A stretch of DNA of 64,000 bases. Source: Sporosarcina sp. P33 (GTDB taxonomy: Bacteria; Bacillota; Bacilli; Bacillales_A; Planococcaceae). The position numbers and the translations under genes were made by a program. Shown piece by piece: positions 8,515-16,332 of the stretch. Positions within the stretch are counted from its first letter, which is position 1; each line of letters starts with the position of its first letter. Where the stretch lies: contig NZ_CP015027.1 of assembly GCF_002077155.1 (NCBI RefSeq), positions 3,140,501-3,204,500 on the forward strand, given 5' to 3'. A model generated the notes under the pieces. It made no database searches. It saw only the letters and a list, made by a program, of their open reading frames with translations, and was not told the origin of the DNA.

Positions 8515-9810
8515 ATGCCTATGTTCAAACGAATACTTGTGAGAATGCGTGAAAGTATTTGGTTCATACCAAGCGTCTATACAGCTATCGCATCGTTGCT
8601 GGCACTTGGCATGGTATTGATAGATACACGGTACAATTATGAACTGAAAGCATACACACCTTCTTATTTCCGGACATCGGTGGATTTGGCACAAACGATT
8701 TTAGGAACGCTGTCAGGCGCATTGCTGACCATGACGACCGTGACGTTTTCGACAATTATGGTTGTACTGACGATGTACTCGTCCCAGTTTTCGCCTCGAG
8801 CTCTTCAAAATTTTCTCAATAAATTATCGACACAGCGCGTATTGGGAATCTTCATGGGAGGATTTGTCTATACCATCCTGTCCCTGTTATTTATGCGGAA
8901 AGCGTCCATTGATCACGAAGTTATTTCAGCCTCTGTCGGTGTCTTGCTTGCGGTCATCTGTCTGGCATACTTTGCATTTTTTATCCATAATGTCGGAACA
9001 TCGGTACAGGTCAGTCGATTGATTCGTGAATTGGCTAATGATGTGATTGAAGCGCTGAAAAGTGAAAAGAAAGGAATGCAGGAAAACGCCGTTGTCTGGA
9101 GTGATGAAAAACCGTTTTTCGTGCAAAGTTTTCCATTCGTTACGGAAATAAAGAGCGGAACCTTTGGATACATACAATATATTGAGTACAAAAAGCTGAC
9201 GGAATGGGCGGTCGGACAGGATGCAATCGTAGATGTAGTAAAGCCGGTCGGAGCATTTTGCGGAACCCATTCGGTGTTGGCAACGGTATATTCTGAACAA
9301 GAAGTATCCGCGAAAGACCTATCCTCCCACTTCTCACTGGGGGAGGAACGTTCGATTTTACAGGATGTGGAATATGGAATCGAAAAACTGGTGGAGATTG
9401 CTTTGCGTGCGCTGTCACCCGGAATCAATGATCCGAATACGGCAATCCGTTGTATTCACTCGATCGGCGAAGTGTTACAGAGGGCATCTCTTCTGCCTGG
9501 CGGAATCGCCGTTACATATACAAAAGAAAACAAGCCGTGCCTGGTGGCGATGTATCCGAAAGCAGACGATTATTTTTATTCGGCATATAGCCAGATCAGT
9601 TATTACGGCAAGGAGGATGCGAGTGTTCTGAATGCCTTATTCGATTCTCTTTTGTATATCGCACGCACTTCTAAAGATGAAAAGTCAAAAAAACTAGTAT
9701 TTCAAATGAGCAATTATGTGTGGAATCATTTTACACATGAAGTACTTGAGCCGTTGGATTCTTCTAGACTGGAAGAGAAGAGGGAACTGCTTCACGTTCT
9801 GACAGCCTAA
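8515..9810 (+). CDS. DUF2254 family membrane protein
   Basis: Protein of 431 residues with four hydrophobic segments in the first 160 residues (about 17-40, 60-92, 108-128, 135-157) and a large cytoplasmic remainder. The pattern, plus TMTTVTFSTIMVVLTMYSSQFSPRAL and LSPGINDPNTA, identifies DUF2254. No biochemical role is established. Ribosome binding site AAGGAGAGGAG; an ATG two codons later is an equally possible start. The gene stands alone and ends at a strong terminator. Confidence 0.88.
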   Translation: MPMFKRILVRMRESIWFIPSVYTAIASLLALGMVLIDTRYNYELKAYTPSYFRTSVDLAQTILGTLSGALLTMTTVTFSTIMVVLTMYSSQFSPRALQNFLNKLSTQRVLGIFMGGFVYTILSLLFMRKASIDHEVISASVGVLLAVICLAYFAFFIHNVGTSVQVSRLIRELANDVIEALKSEKKGMQENAVVWSDEKPFFVQSFPFVTEIKSGTFGYIQYIEYKKLTEWAVGQDAIVDVVKPVGAFCGTHSVLATVYSEQEVSAKDLSSHFSLGEERSILQDVEYGIEKLVEIALRALSPGINDPNTAIRCIHSIGEVLQRASLLPGGIAVTYTKENKPCLVAMYPKADDYFYSAYSQISYYGKEDASVLNALFDSLLYIARTSKDEKSKKLVFQMSNYVWNHFTHEVLEPLDSSRLEEKRELLHVLTA

Positions 9811-9853
9811 AAAAGCGATGAATGTCTTCTGCGTAAGACGTTCATCGTTTTTT
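9811..9853. terminator. Bidirectional terminator between DUF2254 and DUF4385 genes
   Basis: A 13-bp stem (9816-9828 with 9835-9847) with A-run on the left and T-run on the right, suited to both converging genes. Confidence 0.85.
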
Positions 9854-9861
9854 ACTCCCTA

Positions 9862-10308
9862 TCAGCCATATGCTTTTTGATGAGCTTTCTTTCGTTTAAT
9901 ATAGTCTTCATCTTCACGAATCGCATCCCATCGCTCTTTGAAAATTGCTGCAGACTCCGCTTTCACGGGGTCCAGTTCCCGCTCTTTTACTGTGCCGTCC
10001 TCATTATACTTCCGTCCGCTTTTATGATTGGCATACCGGCGTGCACGTGTGTACCCCATTTGTATGAATTTCCGAGCCATATCCATTCCGACAAAGTCGT
10101 CATTCTTTCGGTATTCCTCAAACATTCCATAAATTGTATCGGCGGACTCTTTCGCTATGTCAGGTGTCTTAAAACGCCAATGCGGCAAAATCTCGCTTTT
10201 ATAAGGCTCTACTAATAAGACTCCTTGTTCGCCTTGGCCGACCCGATACAGTTCGGGGTGTTTGCGTAAGTCTAAAGTGCTGTAATCCAAATCGTAATTA
10301 AAAGACAT
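9862..10308 (-). CDS. DUF4385 family protein
   Basis: Soluble, highly charged protein of 148 residues resembling DUF4385 (YDLDYSTLDLRKHPELYRVGQGEQGVLLVEPYK at the N terminus and GRKYNEDG further on). No function is known for the family. The ATG at 10308 is chosen because AAAGGAGT lies at the right distance; the longer frame from 10329 has no binding site. It has no apparent operon partner. Confidence 0.78.
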   Translation of the reverse strand: MSFNYDLDYSTLDLRKHPELYRVGQGEQGVLLVEPYKSEILPHWRFKTPDIAKESADTIYGMFEEYRKNDDFVGMDMARKFIQMGYTRARRYANHKSGRKYNEDGTVKERELDPVKAESAAIFKERWDAIREDEDYIKRKKAHQKAYG

Positions 10309-10383
10309 AGAAGCCACTCCTTTATTCAATTACTGTACCCCTCGCTGAAAAAGAAAAAACGTTGTGAATGCCTTGTTAAACTC

Positions 10384-10412
10384 TTTACAACAGAACGTAC
10401 ATTCTTTATACT
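10384..10412 (+). promoter_or_regulatory. Promoter for the small WYL-like gene
   Basis: TTTACA (10384-10389) and TATACT (10407-10412) with exactly 17 bases between, a good vegetative-type promoter. Confidence 0.65.
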
Positions 10413-10435
10413 GAAACAAAGAGGGGGGAACAAAT

Positions 10436-10657
10436 GTGCGTAAATCATTGGAGAAGGCTTTTCAGTATGGGGATGTTCTGGAAGTAATGTATTTGGCGAA
10501 GGACGGTTCGATCAGCAAACGGAAAATTCGTGTCCTCAGCGTCCATCATAAAACATTTAGTGCGTATTGTTTTCTTCGTCATTCCAAACGGACTTTCCTG
10601 ATCGACAATGTATTGGCTGTTGTTCCGGTTAAAGCGAGAGAGACGGTTACGGGGTAA
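10436..10657 (+). CDS. Small WYL-like domain protein
   Basis: Protein of 73 residues that looks like an isolated WYL-type beta-barrel: LEVMYLAKDGSISKRKIRVLSVHHKTFSAYCFLRHSKRTF reads like the ligand-sensing core of WYL regulators, but no DNA-binding domain is present. GTG start after GAGGGGGG. It has its own promoter and terminator. It may sense a ligand or nucleic acid; the assignment rests on pattern only. Confidence 0.65.
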   Translation: MRKSLEKAFQYGDVLEVMYLAKDGSISKRKIRVLSVHHKTFSAYCFLRHSKRTFLIDNVLAVVPVKARETVTG

Positions 10658-10680
10658 CTGGTAGTGTATAGAAAAGCTGG

Positions 10681-10717
10681 TGTGATGTATCCATGCTGAC
10701 GGATGCATCATTTTTTT
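10681..10717 (+). terminator. Terminator after the WYL-like gene
   Basis: A 10-bp stem (10683-10692 with 10701-10710) followed by seven T. Confidence 0.85.
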
Positions 10718-10764
10718 ATAAGCTGAGAAATCGTCTGATCCTTCCCGCAACGTTCATTTCACCT

Positions 10765-10789
10765 ATGATTTGCGAAAATCATGTATAAT
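10765..10789 (+). promoter_or_regulatory. Inverted repeat and -10 upstream of mrfB
   Basis: A perfect repeat ATGATTT-GCGA-AAATCAT (10765-10782) abuts TATAAT (10784-10789). It occupies the spacer region where a -35 would begin, and no good -35 is seen. This could be an operator for the small ORF plus mrfB. Confidence 0.45.
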
Positions 10790-10825
10790 CCATATCAGTA
10801 CAATCACTTTTGAGGTGAAATGAGA

Positions 10826-10945
10826 ATGTTGCAATATATGTATGAAAATAATTTTCTGCCGTTCTATGCGATAGAGGTTCGGCATATAGTGGATAGCCCA
10901 CAAACGCAGGAACAGATAGATGAGCTGAATCGTCATGTCTTATGA
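10826..10945 (+). CDS. 39-residue ORF overlapping the start of mrfB
   Basis: Short frame MLQYMYENNFLPFYAIEV... ending RHVL. It has a ribosome binding site (GAGGTG, 8 bases before the ATG at 10826), a promoter upstream, and an 11-base overlap with the mrfB start. The arrangement suggests a translated leader coupled to mrfB. I do not recognise the peptide. It could instead be an upstream coding region that only improves mrfB initiation, since mrfB has no clear binding site of its own. Confidence 0.5.
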   Translation: MLQYMYENNFLPFYAIEVRHIVDSPQTQEQIDELNRHVL

Positions 10946-12206
10946 GAAGAAATTAATGGCGATGAAGTCACTGGTGAAGAAGACGGCTGTAGTTCAAGAA
11001 GCGAAAGAGATCTTCACGAAACCGCCGGCGCCCCTTTATGAAAAGCGCTGGCTGACAACCGGTATGGAAAAAATCGAAAATGACTTGGGGATCGTCTATA
11101 AACGTGTCGTACATTATCCGTTGGAGATGATGCATGGAGATTTTCGGCTGGGAGATATTAAGCAGAAGCTCTTGAAGTGGTCAGAAGCTGACTATGCGCA
11201 TCCTTTATCACCGGAATCAGGTAAACTGCTGTTTTTTGATACGGAGACGACAGGTCTGAAAGGTGCAGGGGCTGTTATTTTCCTGATCGGTCTATTGGAG
11301 TTGACGTCCGATGAATTTGTCATGACACAATATGTGCTGCCGAATCCCGATCACGAAGCGGCGTTCCTTTATGCGTCCGGTTTGTGGAAAGAAGGGCTCA
11401 CACTCGTGACGTATAATGGAAAGAGTTTTGACTTTCCTCAGCTGCAGACACGCTGGTCGCTGCACCGGAACCAGCTGCCGCCGCTGCCTGTGCCTCATCA
11501 GATCGATCTGCTGCACGGATCACGGCGCATATGGAAAGGTCAGATGGATTCATTTAAATTGGCAGAAGTCGAAAAAATGCAGCTCGGATTTCACCGGAAA
11601 GACGATATTCCGGGTCATATGGCGCCGATCATCTATCAGGATGCGGTGAAAAATGGCCGTGCAGAAATACTGATGAAAGTCATGTGGCATAATGAATGGG
11701 ATATCCTGTCGCTTGTGACGCTGTTCAGTCTGTCATCTGATATCATCATGGAGGAAGAAAGTCAGCAGAATGCACAAGTTGCAACGAATATCGCCAAATG
11801 GTTTCAAGATCTTGGTTTAACGGATCACAGCTACAAGGAATTACAGCGAATCGCGGAAACCTACGGGTCCAGCTATCCGTTAACACATTATCATTTAGGT
11901 CTTTTACTAAAGCGCAATAAGGAATATGAACGTGCGGTTCAGTCATTTGAAATTGTCTCTTTATATGGAAGCGGCAGGGAGCAGCTCCTGGCATTTGAAG
12001 AACTTGCGAAATTATATGAGCATCAGATGAAAAACTTCCAGCTGGCCTACGAGAGCATTATCAGCGCGAAAACACTGTTGGAGCAGCCAAATGACTTTAC
12101 TAAACGCTTCTTCGACCGAATGACGAAATCATTGGCCAAGCGGGAAATACGGATCACCCGTAAATTATTTCCTGGGCAAGCGCAAGAAGCGACACGCGAG
12201 GAATAA
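10935..12206 (+). CDS. mrfB: MrfB (YprB) DnaQ-like exonuclease
   Basis: Metal-dependent DEDDh-type exonuclease that partners MrfA in mitomycin damage repair. The RNase H-like fold begins around residue 95 with LLFFDTETTGL (first Asp and Glu), continues with GLLELTSDEF and LVTYNGKSFDFPQL (second Asp), and ends near HNEWDILSLVTLF (His and last Asp). TPR-like helices fill the C-terminal 130 residues (THYHLGLLLKRNKEYERAVQSF). Length 423. It is separated from mrfA by six genes in this genome. Confidence 0.92.
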   Translation: MSYEKKLMAMKSLVKKTAVVQEAKEIFTKPPAPLYEKRWLTTGMEKIENDLGIVYKRVVHYPLEMMHGDFRLGDIKQKLLKWSEADYAHPLSPESGKLLFFDTETTGLKGAGAVIFLIGLLELTSDEFVMTQYVLPNPDHEAAFLYASGLWKEGLTLVTYNGKSFDFPQLQTRWSLHRNQLPPLPVPHQIDLLHGSRRIWKGQMDSFKLAEVEKMQLGFHRKDDIPGHMAPIIYQDAVKNGRAEILMKVMWHNEWDILSLVTLFSLSSDIIMEEESQQNAQVATNIAKWFQDLGLTDHSYKELQRIAETYGSSYPLTHYHLGLLLKRNKEYERAVQSFEIVSLYGSGREQLLAFEELAKLYEHQMKNFQLAYESIISAKTLLEQPNDFTKRFFDRMTKSLAKREIRITRKLFPGQAQEATREE

Positions 12207-12241
12207 TGGTCTTTTGGAGTAAGACAAAGAATGACAACATA

Positions 12242-12250
12242 TGCTATAAT
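12242..12250 (+). promoter_or_regulatory. Extended -10 of gpsB
   Basis: TGCTATAAT, a consensus TGn extended -10, lies 36 bases before the gpsB start. The -35 region is weak. Confidence 0.6.
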
Positions 12251-12286
12251 GACCTTATGGAATCATAGACGGAAGGACGTTTTGTC

Positions 12287-12580
12287 ATGGAATTAAAGCT
12301 CGATACGAAAACAATCTTAGAAAAAGAATTTAAACAGGCCATTAGAGGCTATAAGCAAGAAGAAGTAGACTGGTTCCTCGATGATGTGATTCAGGACTAT
12401 GAAACTTTCAAAAAGGAAGTTGCGCGCCTTCAGGAAGAGAATACTAGACTGAAAGCAGAAGTGAATTCCTCTCAGAGACGGTCCGCCACACCTGCACCTC
12501 AAACTACCAATATTGATATTATTCAGCGTATCGCTAATTTGGAAAGAGAAGTATTTGGCGATAAATTGGTTGAAGAGTAA
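12287..12580 (+). CDS. gpsB: Cell division regulator GpsB
   Basis: DivIVA-like coiled-coil protein that coordinates peptidoglycan synthases, including PBP1, between septum and side wall. The N-terminal lipid-binding and PBP-binding domain is clear (TILEKEFKQAIRGYKQEEVDWFLDDVIQDYETF, about 9-43), followed by a coiled coil to about 65, a Pro/Thr linker and the C-terminal trimerisation helix (IIQRIANLEREVFG). The 97-residue length is typical. In B. subtilis rnpB follows directly; here 3.7 kb intervene. Confidence 0.96.
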   Translation: MELKLDTKTILEKEFKQAIRGYKQEEVDWFLDDVIQDYETFKKEVARLQEENTRLKAEVNSSQRRSATPAPQTTNIDIIQRIANLEREVFGDKLVEE

Positions 12581-12616
12581 AATTTCAAGACGACAGGAAA
12601 TTTACAGCATCTATAA

Positions 12617-12666
12617 AGAAACCGCCGCGAAAGGTGCCAATCGCACTTTTTAGCGGCGGTTCTTTT
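12617..12666. terminator. Bidirectional terminator between gpsB and alkA-like gene
   Basis: Long stem: ACCGCCGC (12621-12628) pairs with GCGGCGGT (12653-12660), and an inner AAAGGTGC/GCACTTTT stem extends it. T-rich flanks on both strands. Confidence 0.88.
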
Positions 12667-12673
12667 CGTAACT

Positions 12674-13369
12674 TCAGAATTTCCCATGGTCTCCCGGCAA
12701 TTCCATCTGTTTGGACTGCAGCACCTGATCGATCGAGTCGTAATCGCTGACAAACCCCAGGTGAATCGCTTCCCACAGATAATGAGAGACGATCGAACGA
12801 TAGGGAGCCCAAAGAGGTGACTTGTCAATAAGTATTTGGCGGCGCTCTGATTGATCTGCTCCGTACAGCCATTTGGCAGCACGCTGTATACCTACATCAT
12901 CTACAGCGAGTATATCTTCGCGTCCAAGCGACAGGATGAGAAACATTTCCGCTGTCCACTTACCGATTCCTTTTACACTGATTAACTGTTTCATCACAGA
13001 CGCGTCATCATAGTCTGCAATATTTTCGAGGTCGAGTTCATTTGCTGTGATTTTTTCAGCCAAGTCTTTCACATATTCAGCTTTTCTGACAGTTAACCCC
13101 GCTTGCCTCAGCTCTTCATTAGAAGTATCCAGTAATCCCTTAACAGTAATACTGCCGCCAAGCAATTCAAGCAGCCGCCCGTAAATTGCGCTGGCTGCAC
13201 TGACGGAGATTTGCTGTCCAATGATAGAACGGACAATCGACGAAAGATAATCCGAACGCAAAGGGATTTTGAGATCTCCCACTAGCGAAATCAGCTGTTT
13301 CATCGCTGCATCTCTTTCACATATACTTTTGACCCGCTGATCTTCTGTATGAATATAAAGCGTACTCAA
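12674..13369 (-). CDS. DNA-3-methyladenine glycosylase (AlkA-like)
   Basis: Helix-hairpin-helix glycosylase of 231 residues that removes alkylated purines. The hairpin is at VKGIGKWTAEMFL and the catalytic Asp follows in REDILAVDDVGIQ; SIIGQQIS near residue 50 is the family's helix signature. TTG start with GGAG close upstream. It lies 45 bases downstream of the UvrA-like gene on the same strand, so the two probably form a repair operon. It lacks the N-terminal Ada-like domain of E. coli AlkA. Confidence 0.92.
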   Translation of the reverse strand: MSTLYIHTEDQRVKSICERDAAMKQLISLVGDLKIPLRSDYLSSIVRSIIGQQISVSAASAIYGRLLELLGGSITVKGLLDTSNEELRQAGLTVRKAEYVKDLAEKITANELDLENIADYDDASVMKQLISVKGIGKWTAEMFLILSLGREDILAVDDVGIQRAAKWLYGADQSERRQILIDKSPLWAPYRSIVSHYLWEAIHLGFVSDYDSIDQVLQSKQMELPGDHGKF

Positions 13370-13414
13370 TTAACTCCACTCCCATCTTCAAGTCCTTTGG
13401 CATAGACCAGTCAA

Positions 13415-15679
13415 TCAGACACTCTTTTTCAGCCATTTAGCCGTCAATGTATCTGCAGACAGCATCTCTTTTGGCGTACCTTCAAATAATATATTCCCGC
13501 CGCGTTTGCCCCCTCCAGGACCTAACTCAATTACCCAGTCGCTGGCTGCGATAAAGTCCAGGTTATGCTCGATAATAATAACCGAATTCCCTCTATTTAC
13601 CAGCTTCTGGAATAAATCCAGCAGCTTTCCGTTATCGCTCATATGCAACCCTAACGACGGTTCGTCGAGCAAGTATGTTTGCCCTTCGTTTTGCAGATGG
13701 CTTGCAAGTTTGAGCCGCTGAATTTCACCGCCGCTTAATGAACTCGTGGTCTGGCCTAATGTCAGATAACCTAAACCTACTTCCTGCAGCATATCCATTC
13801 TTTTCAGGATTTTCGGCATGACAAAGTATTCAGCCGCTTCATCCACTGTCAGTTCTAAAATTTCTGCTATGTTTTTGCCTTTGTACTGATACGAAAGTGC
13901 CTCATCTGAATATCTCAACCCGCCGCATGCTTCACATACAACGGTCACAGGATCTGCAAATGCGACGTCAGGCGCAGTCACTCCTTTCCCTTTACATACC
14001 GGACAGGCGCCCAGTGAATTGAAGCTGAATAAACCGGCGGGCTGTCCCGTTTCTTTCGCAAGGATTTGCCGGATATCATCCATGATTCCCATATAGGTCG
14101 CCAGTGTGGAACGGCTGGAGATTCCAATGCGTCCTTGGCTGACTTTGATGGTGTCAGGATATTTTGCCGAAAACGCTTCAAGTAAAAGGGAACTCTTGCC
14201 TGATCCCGAAACGCCGCAGACAGATACCAGGACATTTTTAGGGATAGCAATGCTGACATCTTTTAAGTTATTGTTCACGGCTTTATTGAGTTTGAAATAA
14301 TCATGGGATTTGCGCGGCTGGGGATTGATTTGCAGCTTATGATTCAGATTCGTCAGAGCGGAGGTGTGCTTCAATCCGTCAGGCTTACCCTGATAGACCA
14401 CTTTACCGCCAGCTGCACCCGCGCCGGGGCCCATTTCTACTATTTCATCGGCAACTTTAATGACCGACAAATCATGTTCAATCACAATTACTGTATTATG
14501 GTTGGCTTTCAGGCTTTCCAGCATATCGATGAGCATGTCCACTTCTTCAGGATGAAGACCGGCGCTCGGCTCATCGAAAATATACGTAATATTGTTCAAG
14601 CTGCTGCCTAAGTGTCTGGCGATTTTCACCCGCTGCGCCTCACCGCCAGACAGTGTTCCCATTTTTCTTGATAAACTTAAATAGCCAAGCCCGAGGTCAA
14701 TCAGCTGCTGAACATTCGGAATAGCCTGCCGAGCGATAGATTCGCCAAGCGGGTCATCTATCTTTTCTAATTCCAGAAGCAGCTCTGTCAGTTCCAGCTG
14801 ATCATACTCTGCAATGTTCAAGCCGTTTATTTTACATTTCAATACTTCAGGGTTCAGGCCGGAACCGTGGCAAGTCGGACATATAGTATGTGTTGATACA
14901 GCCAGGACGTCCTCCTGTGAAGTCTGTTTAAGTTTTGTAATATCCCGGTTGATATACAGCCGCACGAATCTTGGCAACAAGCCATCCCACTCGTGATCAT
15001 GCGGTCCGTCTTTAGTATGGAACGGTGCAAAGACCCGTTCACCTTCGGGAGGTCCGTAGATTAACAGATTGTACTGTTCTTCGGGATAATCTTTAATTGG
15101 GAGGTCCGGATCAAATAATCCGCCTGTCATCATCCACCTGCCCTGCCACCCTGAAGGAGACAACGGCTGAAACTTTACAGCGTACTCACGCAATGATTTG
15201 TCCAGATCAATGATTTTATGTAAATCCGGATATACAACTTCACCGAAGCCGTTGCATTCAGGGCATTTCCCAAATGAACTTTGACTGGAAAAGTCTGTGG
15301 CGGAACCAATCGGCGGAGTGCCTATCCGGGAGAATAGCAGCCGGATCAATGGGTGAATGTCCATATACGTGCCGACCGTTGAACGTGAATTGCCGCCTGC
15401 AGGTTTTTGTTCCACTACGATAACCGGACTTAAGTGCTGCATCAGATCAGCACGCGGCCTTTCATAGCGCGGCATCTGATTTCTCACATAAAGAGGATAA
15501 TTCAGCGTCATCTGCCGCCTGCTTTCGGTTGCCAGCGTATCAAATACGACAGAACTCTTTCCAGACCCCGAAAGCCCGGTGAAAACCGTAATTTCCTCCT
15601 TCGGCAAGTTCAAATCTATATTTTTTAAATTATTCTCAGAAAGTCCTCTTAAAATAATCTCATCCTTAGTTCCTGACAT
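13415..15679 (-). CDS. Short UvrA-like ABC ATPase
   Basis: Tandem ABC ATPase of the UvrA family, 754 residues against about 950 for true UvrA. Both Walker A sites (GLSGSGKSS and GVSGSGKSS), both signatures (LSGGEAQRVKIA, LSGGEIQRLKLA) and the zinc-type Cys pairs (CPECNG, CPTCHG, CPVCKG, CEACGG) are present. The shorter length suggests that part of the UvrB-binding and insertion region is reduced, as in UvrA2-type proteins linked to drug tolerance. The ATG at 15679 is chosen for AAGGAGG at ideal spacing; the longer frame starts at 15712. Its true substrate is unknown. Confidence 0.9.
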   Translation of the reverse strand: MSGTKDEIILRGLSENNLKNIDLNLPKEEITVFTGLSGSGKSSVVFDTLATESRRQMTLNYPLYVRNQMPRYERPRADLMQHLSPVIVVEQKPAGGNSRSTVGTYMDIHPLIRLLFSRIGTPPIGSATDFSSQSSFGKCPECNGFGEVVYPDLHKIIDLDKSLREYAVKFQPLSPSGWQGRWMMTGGLFDPDLPIKDYPEEQYNLLIYGPPEGERVFAPFHTKDGPHDHEWDGLLPRFVRLYINRDITKLKQTSQEDVLAVSTHTICPTCHGSGLNPEVLKCKINGLNIAEYDQLELTELLLELEKIDDPLGESIARQAIPNVQQLIDLGLGYLSLSRKMGTLSGGEAQRVKIARHLGSSLNNITYIFDEPSAGLHPEEVDMLIDMLESLKANHNTVIVIEHDLSVIKVADEIVEMGPGAGAAGGKVVYQGKPDGLKHTSALTNLNHKLQINPQPRKSHDYFKLNKAVNNNLKDVSIAIPKNVLVSVCGVSGSGKSSLLLEAFSAKYPDTIKVSQGRIGISSRSTLATYMGIMDDIRQILAKETGQPAGLFSFNSLGACPVCKGKGVTAPDVAFADPVTVVCEACGGLRYSDEALSYQYKGKNIAEILELTVDEAAEYFVMPKILKRMDMLQEVGLGYLTLGQTTSSLSGGEIQRLKLASHLQNEGQTYLLDEPSLGLHMSDNGKLLDLFQKLVNRGNSVIIIEHNLDFIAASDWVIELGPGGGKRGGNILFEGTPKEMLSADTLTAKWLKKSV

Positions 15680-15759
15680 TTCAGCATCCTCCTTCATCTG
15701 TACATATTCCATTCTGCTACATCAATTCCCTGTTTTAATAAAGTTACACTTGGAAATTA

Positions 15760-15806
15760 GGGGTTGTTGGGGTAGGTGAGGGGGGGAGTTGGCGGGGGTG
15801 TTGGGG
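15760..15806 (+). other. G-tract cluster, possible G-quadruplex
   Basis: Five runs of at least four G within 47 bases (760-763, 769-772, 780-786, 794-798, 803-806, offsets from 15000), separated by 5 to 7 bases. This satisfies the pattern of an intramolecular G-quadruplex on the plus strand and contrasts with the roughly 45 percent GC surroundings. Confidence 0.6.
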
Positions 15807-15810
15807 TGGT

Positions 15811-15935
15811 GATTTGCGCTTCGGAGGGGACGCGTTCCCGAGGGCCCGCGGTGAGCCCCCTAGTCGCTATGCTCCTTTAGTGGTCTCACCTGTCGAGCTG
15901 ATCCTCCGGGAGTCGCCCCTCCTACGCTCCAATCC
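15811..15935 (-). repeat. Structured repeat, copy A
   Basis: About 125 bp. On the minus strand it reads as a diverged copy of the repeat at 16086-16214. Its ends pair (15811-15829 with 15917-15935, 15 of 19 positions), and two nested internal stems (836-843 with 903-911, and 850-855 with 885-890, offsets from 15000) are conserved with compensatory changes relative to copy B. Confidence 0.75.
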
Positions 15936-16085
15936 CTAGCATCGTGATTGGATGATACTTATTAAAATCATTGAAGTTAGTGTTGTAATCTTTTGAACTG
16001 ACCTTGAGCTTAACTAGGTTTAAAAACAACAATAATTAACACTATACCTCTTGTGAGTGATATACATCCATCCACTTTCTGCGTA

Positions 16086-16214
16086 GGATTGAAGCGGAAG
16101 CTGGGGCGACTCCGGGAGGATCAGCGTGCGTCTTGAGACCCCGCAGGAAGCGAAGCGGACGAGGAGGCTCAAGCCACGCCCTCCGGAAAGCGTCCCCAGC
16201 TGGAGCTTCAATCC
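16086..16214 (+). repeat. Structured repeat, copy B
   Basis: About 129 bp, folding into one long hairpin: ends 16086-16106 with 16194-16214 (18 of 21 pairs), inner stems TCCGGGAGG/CCTCCGGA (16111-16119 with 16180-16187) and CTTGAG/CTCAAG (16132-16137 with 16168-16173). The internal motif gagaccccgcaggaagcg resembles intergenic repeats I recall from other Bacillales genomes. Confidence 0.75.
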
Positions 16215-16296
16215 CAAACACGACACCAATTCACTCACCCACGGGTAAAGATTTTGCACTTGATTTTATTTCTAAACGCTTTCCCAATCGAATCCA

Positions 16297-16325
16297 TTGT
16301 GTAAATCTTAGTTCTGGTGTATACT
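16297..16325 (+). promoter_or_regulatory. Promoter of rnpB
   Basis: TTGTGT (16297-16302) and TATACT (16320-16325) with a 17-base spacer, ending 7 bases before the P1 helix of the RNA. Confidence 0.75.
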
Positions 16326-16332
16326 CAGGAGT

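Larger units (their letters stand above)
15680..16296. other. 617-bp non-coding region between uvrA-like gene and rnpB
   Basis: Holds no convincing gene. It contains the 5' region of the UvrA-like gene, a run of G tracts (15760-15806), two opposed copies of a structured repeat (15811-15935 and 16086-16214), a 150-bp AT-rich spacer without recognisable signals between them, and an 82-bp lead-in to the rnpB promoter. Confidence 0.8.

Noticed and set aside
8913..9428. 171-codon leftward frame opposite the DUF2254 gene
   Set aside because: Antisense to a well supported gene, without ribosome site or recognisable protein features.
16020..16259. 79-codon leftward frame across structured repeat copy B
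   Set aside because: It arises from the repeat's GC-rich hairpin arms; no ribosome site and no matching frame in copy A.
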